A DNA stretch of 64,000 bases from Pachypanchax playfairii. Lineage: Eukaryota; Chordata; Actinopteri; Cyprinodontiformes; Aplocheilidae. Below, one piece after another: positions 1 to 12,100 of the stretch. Under the pieces are notes generated by a model that did not search any database, was not told the origin of the DNA, and saw only the letters and a program-made list of their open reading frames with translations. How positions within the stretch are numbered: position 1 is the stretch's first letter; the number at the start of each line of letters is the position of its first letter. Location: the NCBI GenBank assembly GCA_006937955.1, contig SSNP01000010.1, forward strand, positions 6,386,610 through 6,450,609, in the 5' to 3' direction. Both the position numbers and the translations under genes were made by a program.

Positions 1-3000
1 TGGACCACACGGCCGAGTTTCTCACCTGGCAGCTTGTTGATGTCGAGGCTCAGCTGACGCTTCTCGTCATATGACATGGGTATGATCTCCTCCTCTTCCT
101 CTGAATCATAGTGAGGAAGCATGGATGGAGCCAGCGACGGATAGAAAGGCTTCTTTGTGGTTCTGAAAACAGCAGTTTGACAGAATCAAAAGTAAGAATG
201 CAGTAATCAGCTGTTTGATAGGTGTGATGGATGGGAGATGCTGAAATGCCAGTGCATTGTGGGTAATTGTTGTTTTCCTACTAACTTGCTGTTGATGTTA
301 CTCTTCTTGGTCTGTCCTCGTTTCGCCTGTGAGCCGCCTGCTTTGGCTGACTTGCTCTTCAGCGCTTTGCCCGGCATCTTCCACTCCTCAGAACCGGCTC
401 TGCTTCGGCCACTTCGACTTCGCTTTTCCACCTTCTTCTTTTTCTTCTTCTCTTTCTTCTCCTTTTTCTCTTTCTTCTTCTTGGGCTTGACGATGGGGCC
501 TTGGGAGAGCGCCGCCAGCTGCTCGTGCACGGCTCGCAGCTGTAAACAATTTGGAAATAATTTGAGACGCGTCTCTTTCCGTTTCTTGTTATGGATCTGG
601 ATGAAGTGGATGCTGCTGGATGACTCACCTGCGTACACACTTGGTCCTGTAACTCAGCCAGACGGTGGGCTCGTTCTTCTTCACTGTCGGAGCTGGGGCT
701 GCTCTCACTCTCTTCACTTTCACTGCTGGGCTCACACTCTGAGGTAGAGGAAGATGAGGACGAGGAAGACGACGATGATGAAGAAGATGTTGGATGTCCA
801 CTTATGGACATGGCTGTATGTTCCATTTGTGGTTCATCTGGCATTTTAGCAAAGCGGAACTCAAACACATCCTGAGACGAACAAACAGGAAACATTAAGA
901 AGTTAAAAAGAAGATCATTTCTTAAACAAGGACTTTGTGAGGTCCGGTCCACATTGGCTCACCTGCAGCTTCCGTGCCATACCCACGACATCATGATCAG
1001 GTGGATTGTACTTGTAGCAGTTGGAAAACATCAGCCTGACGTCGCTGGCAAACTGCTGAGCGTCTCTGTATTCACGGCAGTCCATCTTTCTCTGATGAAG
1101 TTCAGCAAGAGAACGTTTCAGTCAAATATGTTTAAACTGTTTCTGTTTGAGATTTTAGCTACATGTTAATGTTTCAACCAAAGAATTCCAAGTTTCAACA
1201 GTACTGAGTTATTGAAGATACAGAAACAGGAAATGGCGCCATGTTGCAGCGATAAACACTTACCTTGATGGTGCTGAGGTCCATGGGACATTTGATGATG
1301 TCGTGATAATCATGAAGTCCCAGTGTGGCTGCATCTACAGGTGTGTAGAAAGGCCACGCGTACCCTGCGTGTTTCTTGGACAGCATGTCCTTCAGCAGTC
1401 CACTGCAGTACCTCAGCTGTGGACTTAGTTTGCCTTTTTTGGAAGGCTGATGCTGGACGGAATCAGGCAAGTCCTTGTTGGGGGGTTTGATAGGACGTCC
1501 ACTGCCCACCCTGCGTGCGGTGCTAGCCATCATAGGCTGTAGGAGGACGGGACCTCCAGGACTCCTGACCAGTCCCATTCCAGGTGGGGTCTCTATACTC
1601 ATGCCTCCCATTGAGGAGACGCTATGCATGGAGGTGTCATGGATTTGGCCCCCATGTCCTCCCTTCCCCAATCCCACCATGTGTGTTGCTCCTGACATGC
1701 CCACAGGAAAGCCCATGGTGGAGGGGGTCGTGGTGTCTGCTTTATACCGTTTTACACCTTTTTTCTACAGAAAGACAGAAAGTGTCTTCTTTCATAATAA
1801 AATACCTCATTTTACATTTTGTGAATTTTCCTTCAACATGACAGTTTTAATGTGAATGTGGTAAAACTCTAACATGTTTCTGTTTGTGTAGGAGTGTTTA
1901 TCATGTTTGGGATATACCTTGGTTGTGGGCTGTGTAGGAGGCAGTCCCATGATGTTGGCTGGAGGAAGGCTTTTGGTCAGAACAGTCTGAGGAGAGTTGG
2001 CCAGCATAGAATCACCAGTATCTGAAGAAGAAGGTGAGTAGGCCGACTGAGACACAGCTGGTACCTGCTGAGCCCGCAAGGCTGCAGATAAAGAGGAAAC
2101 AGAAAATTAAAAAGATAAAAGTTACAGATACTAATTATCATGACTTTTTACATCCCTTTCCAACACAAAAGAAACTATCACTGTTGATGTGTAATCACAC
2201 AATAAAGAAAATGTTACACAAACATAAAACTAAATATACTGTTACATTTGAACAATCTTCACTAAAACTGTTCCACTTTATCCAAACTGAAACATTCTAC
2301 ACTCACCGTTAGCTTTACGACCTCTTCCTCGACTGTTTTTGTTACGAGGAGCTGGAGGAGGAAGCTCAACCTCCTCTTGTGGCATCTGAGCCACCTTCTG
2401 GAGAAAGATCTTCTCTAAGGACTGGGCCATCAGCACAACGTCATCTGTAGGCTAACATGAAGATTATGATGCTTTACAAATATAATTATTGTTCTTCTTT
2501 ATTCATTTTTCATTACATTTTTTTAAATGTGTCAATTAAGACAAATCAGAACATGTGACTTGTTTGTGAACTGGTGCTCAGCAGGACCAATTTAAACATA
2601 AGTCCTGTAAATATGTTTGGAGAATCCTTTAAAAGTGGAAGGAGAGGAGCCGAGCTACATGTTGGGTAAAACACAGACACTAGACACACTGTTCTACAGT
2701 ATGTTCATGTTTTTTTCTGTTTTAACAGTCACATTTTCCCTTCTGTCAGTTAATAATGAACATAATCACTATTCATTAGTGTTATGACATAACACCAACA
2801 TGGTTTTAAATGTTTGATATTAACTGGGACTTGATAAAACATTGTGTTGTTTGAACTCAGTCCATGAATGTGACGGACACCCGAACATACGTTTAAACAT
2901 CTGTTCTTATGTTCTGCTCTGAGCAGAAGTTCTGACGGATCCATTTTAACACATCTGTCTTGATTCTGCAAACTTACACCTAATAACAGAATATTCTCTT

Positions 3001-4099
3001 ATAATAACCTTTACAGAAATACTTCAACGAGTGATTGACTCACACCTTTCAGACTGAAGTACTTTAATGAACATTTCAGATGTTTGTATCTTCATGGAAA
3101 TCCATAACAGAAGTTCTGTGTTGTGAAAAGTATTTAGTAATAAATATAGAGAATATTTTAGACTTGATGTCTGTCCAGCATAATGTTCCTTCTTGTTTCC
3201 ACTGAAAACGAGTTAGAATGTTCCCACATTGACAAAAACCCTATAATGAAATGTATTTAGGTAAGAATATGCTAATATGTTGGTTCTTTCCTTCCTGCAG
3301 TGATTTATTGGAAAGCTGTAGATACTTACTGTTAGTTAATATCTTATTTTGGGACTATAAGTAATGTGTGAGATCTGAGTAAGAACCATGTGATGTTTCA
3401 TGGAAACCATGAGCCTGTCTTTGTATTCCATTCAAAATGAAATGGACAAAATAAAGCAGTTTTTACCTTTTAACCTACCTTGTTGTATATGTAGCAGTTA
3501 GTGAACATAGTGTTGAAGTCCTGTATGCACTCACTTGCACTTTGGTAAAAGTTATTTTCTAAACGCTTCTTTATTGTCCCCATGTCCATGGGTTGTTTGA
3601 TAATTTTATAATAATCCTGAAAAAGAATGAACAAGACAGTATAATGATTGGATAATAAGTTTCATCCTGTTTTCTTGGTGCAAAGATTGTGAAAAGGTTG
3701 AAATCAACACTGAATTATCTTGTTGAGACAGAAGTAATGACGTAATAACATCTGAGTCAAGACACCACCGGGGGTTGCAAAAACTATTAACAGGACAAAA
3801 TAACATTTTAAATAAAGATTTAAATACATCCAACTTACCGGTAGGTTCAGCCTATATGCATCCACAGGCTCATGAAAGGGCCAGGCAAAGTGGTGCCGCC
3901 ACAGAAACTTAATCAGGGTCTTCTGGAGGTACTTAAGCTGGTTTGTCATGCGGCCTGGCCGGCTTGGATCTTTCACTGGGGGCTGTGGAGGGGCGGGAGG
4001 TGCTTGGGGCATCATATGTGGCAGTGAGGGGCTCTCAAAGTCCTCATACAACAGGGAGGGCTTTCGAATGCGTTTGCCTGAGCTGGTGTGCTGGTCCAT
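1..4099 (-). CDS. brd2: BET-family bromodomain protein Brd2 (partial, 3' end off window)
   Basis: Nuclear reader of acetylated histones that recruits transcription and elongation factors. Coding exons in gene order: 4099-3839, 3616-3479, 2451-2307, 2081-1918, 1764-1264, 1091-963, 871-629, 539-286 and 162-1 (continuing past the left edge); all junctions keep frame. Bromodomain 1 spans the first three exons (WPFHEPVD in the ZA loop, acetyl-lysine-binding Asn in NCYIYN). Bromodomain 2 spans the fifth and sixth (WPFYTPVD, NCYKYN). A Ser run and acidic Ser-rich stretch follow, then the coiled AHRLAELQ motif, a Lys-rich basic stretch and the start of the ET domain (MSYDEKRQLSLDINKLPGEK). The start is the ATG at 4099, in an exon whose acceptor lies near 4130; upstream exons are non-coding. 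The KADTTTP linker and RPIKPP motif fit Brd2 better than Brd3 or Brd4, and tap1 next door agrees. Teleosts keep brd2 duplicates, so this could be an a or b copy. Confidence 0.95.
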
Positions 4100-4315
4100 C
4101 CCGCCACTGGACAACCCAATCAGGGAGCTAAAGTCAGGGAGATAGTGAGACAAGAGTTAATGACACAGTAACTTTAACTTAATAATCAGACATCTAGTTC
4201 CATAAATGGGTAAGTTTCAGCTTACTGCTTTCACATGAATGCAAACACAGCTCTTTCAGTCACATCACTCAGGTACCAAACAAAAACAGGCTGTTACTTT
4301 TAGCCCTGAAGACCC

Positions 4316-4737
4316 ACATGGACCAAATCACAGCGTGGACTCAACCACAGCGTGGACTCAATCACAGCGTGGACTCAACCACCGCGTGGACTCAACCACC
4401 GCGTGGACTCAACCACCGCGTGGACTCAACCACCGCGTGGACTCAACCACAGCGTGGACTCAATCACAGCGTGGACTCAACCACCGCGTGGACTCAACCA
4501 CCGCGTGGACTCAACCACCGCGTGGACTCAACCACAACGTGGACTCAACCACAACGTGGACTCAATCACAGCGTGGACTCAATCACAATGTGGACCCAAT
4601 CACAGCGTGGACTCAACCACAATGTGGACCCAATCACAGCGTGGACTCAACCACAATGTGGACCCAATCACAGCGTGGACTCAACCACAATGTGGACCCA
4701 ATCACAGCGTGGACTCAACCACAATGTGGACCCAACC
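4316..4737. repeat. 17-bp minisatellite in the brd2 5' intron
   Basis: About 25 tandem copies of a 17-bp unit close to CGTGGACTCAACCACAG, drifting at the 3' end to units with ATGTGGACCCAATC. The unit length is not a multiple of three and lacks stops in the forward frames, so it gives three overlapping artificial reading frames. It lies between the non-coding and first coding exons of brd2. Confidence 0.95.
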
Positions 4738-4865
4738 TTACACATGAAATATACCCAAAACAGATACTTTAACAGTGAATCATTAAGTAATATGAACTAT
4801 AGATACATACTGTATGTCAAATTACAAGTCAAAGATAAACTATAACTTGTCTAATATATTTCTCT

Positions 4866-4868
<3 letters not shown>

Positions 4869-4950
<82 letters not shown>
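4869..4950. repeat. (GACA)n microsatellite
   Basis: About 20 uninterrupted GACA units, preceded by a short GAGA run, in the upstream intron of brd2. Confidence 0.97.
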
Positions 4951-7109
4951 GCAAACTAAAGACCAAATTTAAAGCTTGTGTAAAAAATCAGCATTCTTTC
5001 TTTTCTTTATATAAAAAAATAAGATTAAATGTTGCTCTTCACTACAGTAAATGTTTGGAGATCCTCTCCACACTACAGTGAGTTTCACTAGCACAAGGAC
5101 ACAGGACAAATGTCCTCACAGGCTTTCACAGTATGAAAGGAAAGAGGACAAATCAAGCTGTTCTACAGGCCTGTAGGGCCGAGATCCAACAGTGACTATT
5201 GGCCTACAGTTTTGTGAGAACCGGTAACTCAGACCAGCAAATGCTGTTTTATAAATGGACAGTTTTCTGTTTTATAGTCGGTATTCTGTTTCTTCAGTGG
5301 CCAAAGCAATTCCTCAACTGTAAATGTATTCATAAACAAACCATGTAGAAACCCCTAGTTTATTAAACAAGTATGTTTGTCCTTTTATTCACATTTTTGC
5401 ATGTTTTAATAGAACATGTTGGTTTTTAAATTAAATTTGTGTGAAATAATTTAGATCTTATGGACAGGATTCGATATGATCTGTAAACACTGGTAGGTGG
5501 TTTTAAACGTGAGTTTTTAGTTTTATTATAAAATAGGTTTTGTCATTGTAAAAGCATTATTTAGCTCCACCATGCATGCTAGCCTAACCAGGCTGGTTAA
5601 TCGAGTAACGAATGGAACCTGTAGCCACGCATTTAGACGGACGGACAAACTTACGGACATGCAAAAATCATCCAGACCATGTCCTCAATAAATAAAAAAA
5701 GACTTTAAATGGGTTTTGAAAGCTAGATAGTTAGAAGATTAAATGAAGAGTTTACAGTGAAAAAACCTTGAATCATCCATTTCCTTTTAACTCACCATCA
5801 TGCAGCCAGAATTTCTTATAATCTTTTCAGTGATCTTGATCTCTATTTCTTCAGGCTTTCAGATGCCTTTTCAATATTTCTTCTTTGGACTTCGGCTGTT
5901 TTAGGACAATCCAGTAGTACGTGACCATTTGCAGGGACAGCTTGATGCATGTCTTGAGTTTTTAGTCAGATTTTTCCTGTTTTGTCAAACACTGTGCCTT
6001 GGCTGAAGGTACTTCTTGTGTCTTTCACCCATTGCTGTCATGGATTGTACAGTGAATTTCTATTTAGTAGTGAACTCTAATGCTCATGTATCTGCTCTGA
6101 GACTGCAAATGGAAACCAGTCAGCTGTTCAGTCTTGTACAACACATATATTCTCTGAGGAAATTAGCACTGTTCTACATGGTTGCTGACAAATAAATATA
6201 AACATGCTGAGCATCTGTAATGTCCCACTGCCAGACTGCAGGCTCCTCCAGAGTGAAGTCAGCTTCATTCTAGTTTCACTTCCCTCTGATCAGAAACCAG
6301 ATCAGGAAGGAATTTAACTTTACCGAGCAGTAAAACAACAAATAGCGGTTCACTCCGTTTTTCTTCTGACAGGTGTGAATTTGGTGCTTCAGCTGAAGGT
6401 GCGATCAGCTCAGACCGGCCACCTGGATTTACAATCCACCAGCTGATGATCGCGTGGTTTCGACGCCCCGCCCCCACTATTTGTAAACAGACGGTTCACA
6501 ATGACAGAAACATGATGGACAGCAATAACTTCACAAGTAATAAGTCTTTTAAACATTTCTGAGTCTGGCAGCCGGTTCTAGTTCATGTTCCACAGTATGA
6601 AGTAGTTGGCTGATCCGAACGGAGGCTGTAGCTAAAGCAGCCAAACATCCACGCATTTCTCCAACATCCGGATAAATCTAACGGTTCGCTGAGGGTATTC
6701 GACTTCTATGATAGCTAGCGATACGCTTGGACCCATGTTGTGTCGAGTCATCTCAGTGAGGATATCATAAAAAGAGCAAGTTGTCAGAGCGATCAATGAA
6801 TGACTCGATAGCCAGAGAGCTAACAAGGAGCAGCCAGCTGTCATCTGCATCGACCATGCCTGCAGACTTTCAGCCTAAGGCTTAAAAAATCCAAAGCAGT
6901 CAAATTCAGTCTAACCCACCATGATAAACATTATGCAATTAAGTTATAATAATGCCAATAACCTGCTTTGACAGCTAGCTGAACACGTATGGGCGAGAAT
7001 CTAGCGGAAGGCTAACGGTAATCAACAAAATAAAGATTGTACGTTTCCCCGTGCTGAAAGACACTTAAACCCGCTTGACCATGTCTTTTCTGCACTAACA
7101 TGCTGTTGA
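4951..7109. other. brd2 upstream intron, no coding sequence seen
   Basis: AT-rich single-copy-looking DNA between the first coding exon of brd2 and its likely promoter. Short open frames at 6265-6477 and 6632-6850 show no recognisable protein. Non-coding 5' exons could be hidden here, but none can be placed from sequence alone. Confidence 0.5.
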
Positions 7110-7345
7110 CTTTACCTGTCGTGAGGTGGGTTGACGGCTGCTTCCATTGGTCTGAGGGCGGAGTGTTATTACATCCAATTTTTTCTACCGCTGTTGACGT
7201 TCCACTTCCAACCTACTGAACAACTGAAATGGCGGCCGCCCGCTTCCGTTTAACTCTATAAAAACCTGTCACGTGGCAGCGCTGCGTCTGACCGGTGACG
7301 AGGACACGGATTCTGCCTTCTCATTGGCTGGAATGTCACGTCGTT
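7110..7345 (-). promoter_or_regulatory. Probable brd2 promoter and first non-coding exon
   Basis: A CpG-richer island in AT-rich surroundings. On the minus strand a good splice donor (CGACAG then GTAAAG) lies near 7117, which could end a non-coding first exon. Inverted CCAAT boxes (ATTGG on the plus strand) lie near 7147 and 7324. A CACGTG E-box, TGACGT-type CRE-like sequences and an ATGGCGGC (YY1-like) motif lie between them. This is inference from position and motifs; no transcript evidence is available here. Confidence 0.5.
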
Positions 7346-9135
7346 CAGACTCCACCTCGACGTCACATGTAGGAGTTCCAGGGTCAGAAACTTGCTCAAA
7401 TTTTGAAAACAGAAAAAAAAAAACTTGCTCAAATTTAAATATTTATTTACAAAATAACATTTGTGCATTTTTAAAAATGAAATACCTTTATTACTCTGAG
7501 TCTGCAGTCAGAAATCATACGGAAACATTCTGAACATTCATATGCAGAAAATCAATTATATAAAGTTTAAAGTGCTTTGCTAACCAAATGCATTAAACTT
7601 TTGGTTGAAAAATTTAAAGGCAGGCTTACCAGATGATTGTATGGTACTGTAATTTTTAAGATTTTTTGACAAGCTATAACAAAATTATCATAATAGTATA
7701 TTTTCAAGTGAAAAGTTTAAGACAAAATTCCCAGATTTTTGCAAAAGGTTTTAATACATATATTAATTAACTCACAAACAACCATACCACAGAGAAGCCT
7801 ATCAGGGAGCAACATTATAATTTACAAAGTCAATGTCTAAAAATAGTAACAAAAAAAAATCACTTAAAATGTTTAATGTATGAATTTTGTTGAGCCGAAG
7901 CACTTTCACATCAAAACACTCATTCCCACAAAAGTATAAAAGAAACAAAACAAAGACGGACATTCATTCATACAGGACACTCAAAAAATAAAACTTTTTT
8001 TAAAAGTAAGATTCATGAGGAATAAACAATTCTCACATCTCCAACTGCAGAGTGAAACATTGAAGATCTGTTCATTACCGACAAGTTGATATTTTGGAAC
8101 AGGTACAAGCACGTTCAGTAAGGAAGGTTTTATCTGAGCTCCTTTCAGTGAGCTGATGCCAGACAATTGTTCTTATCAAGTTTCTTCACTAACGGCACTT
8201 ATAAGACATTTCACCACTTATGAAACATCTTCAAGTTGCATGAAATGATGTCCAGCTGATTTCTATTCAATCACTTTGTCCTTCTAGTGATAGTTCTGTC
8301 TCTGGTCCCTTCGCTGTGTCTTCCATGTGGGTCAATCATGGTGAAATAAAGTTATTTTTATTTTTGTGCACTGACTGTTAGCGTATGGTACATAGAACAA
8401 ATCATAATCCTGATGTTGCAGGTTTAGGATCACGAGGTTTAGCTATGTTGTGTCTCTGCAGGCAGTTCTGTGCAGTTCAGGAATGTGCATTACAAACATC
8501 AGCGCACAATCAAAACAAGCCAGACAGACAGTTTTAAAATTACCATACAATCTGGAGTTGCTTTAAATTAACTTAATAAATTAAATTGCAGGTGTCTTAT
8601 TCTGATGACCATTTTTAGCCATCTATTTTATTTTAATCTTCCTCTACAAGATAAATAAACATCAAACTTCAGATCCTTTCATGGGATTTTTCTTCCATTT
8701 GAAATCTGAAGTTTAGTAATATGACAACACAACATATGTAACAATATGAGCTGCACTACCATCACAGATGTTGCATTCTTTTTACTTTTATTGGAGGCTG
8801 ATTTATTGATTTCCAGATTTTTTAGTTTCATTTTGCAGATATTTTGTGAATTAAACACTAACATTCCAGACTAGTTATTCTAAGCAGAAAGATCTTTCGC
8901 TGTATTTTTATAATAAAATGTAAAAACAGAGGTTTTTATGATCTGATGTGATGCAAAATATCAATGATTTTAAGGTGCAGTTTTTTAGATCAAACTCAGG
9001 ATTAAAAAGTAGAGTCTCATTTTAAAATTCCTCTTTAAAATAAAAACGTGGTTTTAGTTTGACCCAATATTTTACCCGTCCAACCATCAGTTACTGTCCC
9101 ACCTGTCAGAGATGTCATTGACCATCAGTTCACTT
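7346..9135. other. Intergenic and tap1 3' UTR, no gene seen
   Basis: Very AT-rich sequence between the brd2 promoter and the tap1 stop codon. Much of the right part is probably tap1 3' UTR, since several minus-strand AATAAA signals (plus-strand TTTATT, for example near 8787 and 7442) are present. Short open frames here have no protein-like features. Confidence 0.5.
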
Positions 9136-12100
9136 CTACTGACGGTTAAAACCAGTTTCCTGTTTCTTTACCATTTCAGCATAATGACCATTTTTCTGCA
9201 TCAGTTCATTGTGGCTGCCCTCTTCTGTTACTCTCCCATTTTTAAGGACAATGATATGATTAGCTTTTTCTACGGCGCTCATCTTGTTGGATATCATCAG
9301 CAGAGAGCAGTTATTTGACAGCTTTGTTAGGGCTTCTCGGACCTGAGGAGGATGAACAAAACTCTGTTAAAGGAAGAATAATTACCATAGAAACTAAATT
9401 AACCCTGCAAGACTGAACCGTTTCCTACCTGGTATTCATTCTCTGTGTCCAAATCACTGGTGGCGTTGTCCAGAATCAGGATTTTTGGTTTTCTAATCAA
9501 AGCTCTAGCGATGGCAATGCGCTGCTTCTGGCCTCCAGACACTTGGCCTCCCTTTTCACCAGCGTCTACACAAAAACAGTATGTTGATCTTTAAAGAAAC
9601 GTTATCATCACGTCATTTCATCACCATAAAAATATGAATATGAAGGTTTTGTGTGATGTGGGTGAGCATCGGGGTCGAACCTGTGTCATATCCGTTAGAC
9701 AGGTCAGTGATGAACTTGTGAGCGCTGGCCTGCTCAGCAGCTTTGAACATATCGTCATCAGAGGCGCCCTCACAGCCGTACTTGATGTTCTCCCGTACAG
9801 AACGAGCAAATAACACACAATCCTGGCTCACCACGGCGATCTGCCAGCAAACAGTGAAAAAACATTTCACATGTAGAATTTCTGCTTTACTGTTTGCAGT
9901 TCTGCAAGTTCCTGTAAACTCATTCTGAACTTCATGTTCTAATGATTTGACAGAGTGAAACAACTGCAAAAAAGTGTTTATTAATATAATATTATTATGA
10001 ATCTATGTTTTTATATCTTTTATCAATATAAATGTTCAGAAAATGATGTGAAAAGCAGATCATCCACTACATTAAAGCATAAATTACATTCCACTTATGT
10101 GATGGAATTTGTGTATCAGGGCCCTGCAAGTCCCTCTGCAAATCCCTCTGCAGGTCCCTTTAGGTCCCTCTGCAGGTCCCTCTGCAGGTCCCTCTGCAAG
10201 TCCCTTTAGGTCCCTCTGCAAATCCCTCTGCAGGTCTCTCTGCAGGTCCCTTTAGGTCCCTCTGCAGGAGCCTTTAGGTCCCTCTGCAGGTCGCTTTAGG
10301 TCCCTCTGCAGGTCCCTTTGCAGGTCCCTTTAGGTCCCTCTGCAGGTCCCTTTGCAGGTCCCTTTAGGTCCCTCTGCAGGTCCCTTTGCAGGTCCCTCTG
10401 CAGGTCCCTTTAGGTCCCTCTGCAGGAGCCTTTAGGTCCCTCTGCAGGTCGCTTTAGGTCCCTCTGCAGGTCCCTTTGCAGGTCCCTTTAGGTCCCTCTG
10501 CAGGTCCCTTTGCAGGTCCCTTTAGGTCCCTCTGCAGGTCCCTTTGCAGGTCCCTCTGCAGGTCCCTCTGCAGGTCTCTTTAGGTCCTTTTGCAGGCCGC
10601 TGAATGCAGCAGGAGGTCATACTCTTCTTGTAAGTTGTTTATTTTTTAGAACTGGTTTTTAAATCCAAAACAACCAGAATGTGCAGCAACTCACACAAAC
10701 ACCAAGACTTCAGAACGTAAAAACTACAACATTTTCTAACTTTTTTGGTTTCTATGTGCATGTTCTGACTGCCAGATGTATTTATTCATCTTTAGTTGAT
10801 TTTGTACATTTTTCAACTTTGACCTTTATCACACGTTTCATATTTCACTCAGTTGTATCTTGGTGGAAAACTGGAGATTTTACTGGAATCTAATCAGCTT
10901 TTTTTGTTTATTTGTTTCCAGGGATCTCAACAGCTGAAACAAGTTTTTTACATTTTGTCTTTTGAATACTAAACAAACTGCGTCGCTGCTGACTGACCTT
11001 GTCACGTAGGTACTGGTCTTTGTAGCTCATCAGTGGTTTTCCATCCAGTAGGATCTGGCCTGTTATTGGCTGGTAAAACCTCTCCAGCAGCTTGACGCAG
11101 GTGGTCTTCCCTGATGTGTTGAGTCCCACCAGAGCTGTAATTTGGCCCGGTTTAATCTCCAGAGAAACATCCTGCAGGCACAAACACATGTTACATCTAC
11201 AGACTTCTAATTGAAATAAATGAACAGAAGACAAAAACACCTACCTTCAGCACCAGACTGTTTTCATCTGTTTTTCCAGAATAGGAAAACTTGACATTTA
11301 TAAACTGAATATGTCCTTTAAGGTTATCAGGAGCCAAAGTGCCTGAAGGTGGGATCCGAGGTTTCCTGTCCAGATATTCAAAAATCTTCTCTGAGGCACC
11401 AATGGCTTTCTTCACTTCTGGGTAATAGCGCATGACGGCCTGGAAGAGATGAACTGGTGAGATAATGTGGAACTAAACGGTTCTGTGTTTTGGTTTGTAG
11501 CTCACCTCAACAGCAGACGCAAACTGCAGCTCGTAGAGAACGAATGAAACCAGGTCTCCACTGCTAACAGCCCCCCGAGTCACAAGTGTCCCTCCGTAGT
11601 ACAAAATACACACCTTCAAGGCCAAAGTGGTCATCTGGAATAAAAACAATACCTTCCAGAAACAGGCGGACTCCTCAACAGGATATACCAACTTCACTAT
11701 TTAAAACCTGACAACAAGTTGACACAAAAACAAACTCAATAAATATTTAGTAAAACCGGTTAGAGTAAAACTCACACTGTTGGCCCAGGTAGAAGCTGCA
11801 TACGCAACCGCCTCTTTTTTATTCAGAGAGTAAGTGTCATCCAGACGCTTTCGGTACTTCTCTGTCTCACCGTCTTCATTAGCAAAACTCCTCACTGTCT
11901 TCATGCAGGAGAAGGTCTCTGTGGCCACCTGGTTGGCTTTAGCTAGAGACTCCTGAACCTTCACAGCAATGGTCTGCATGAAGAGACACGACACATTCAG
12001 CTACACAACTTTTTTATGCACAATATCAAAAAATATCAACTTCTTTTGATTTGTTACAAAGTTAAGTGATTAAAAAATGATCCTAGATGGATCATCACCT

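Noticed and set aside
4239..4845. Long overlapping frames rich in WTQ, DST and RGLNH
   Set aside because: They are translations of the 17-bp minisatellite, with no splice or start context.
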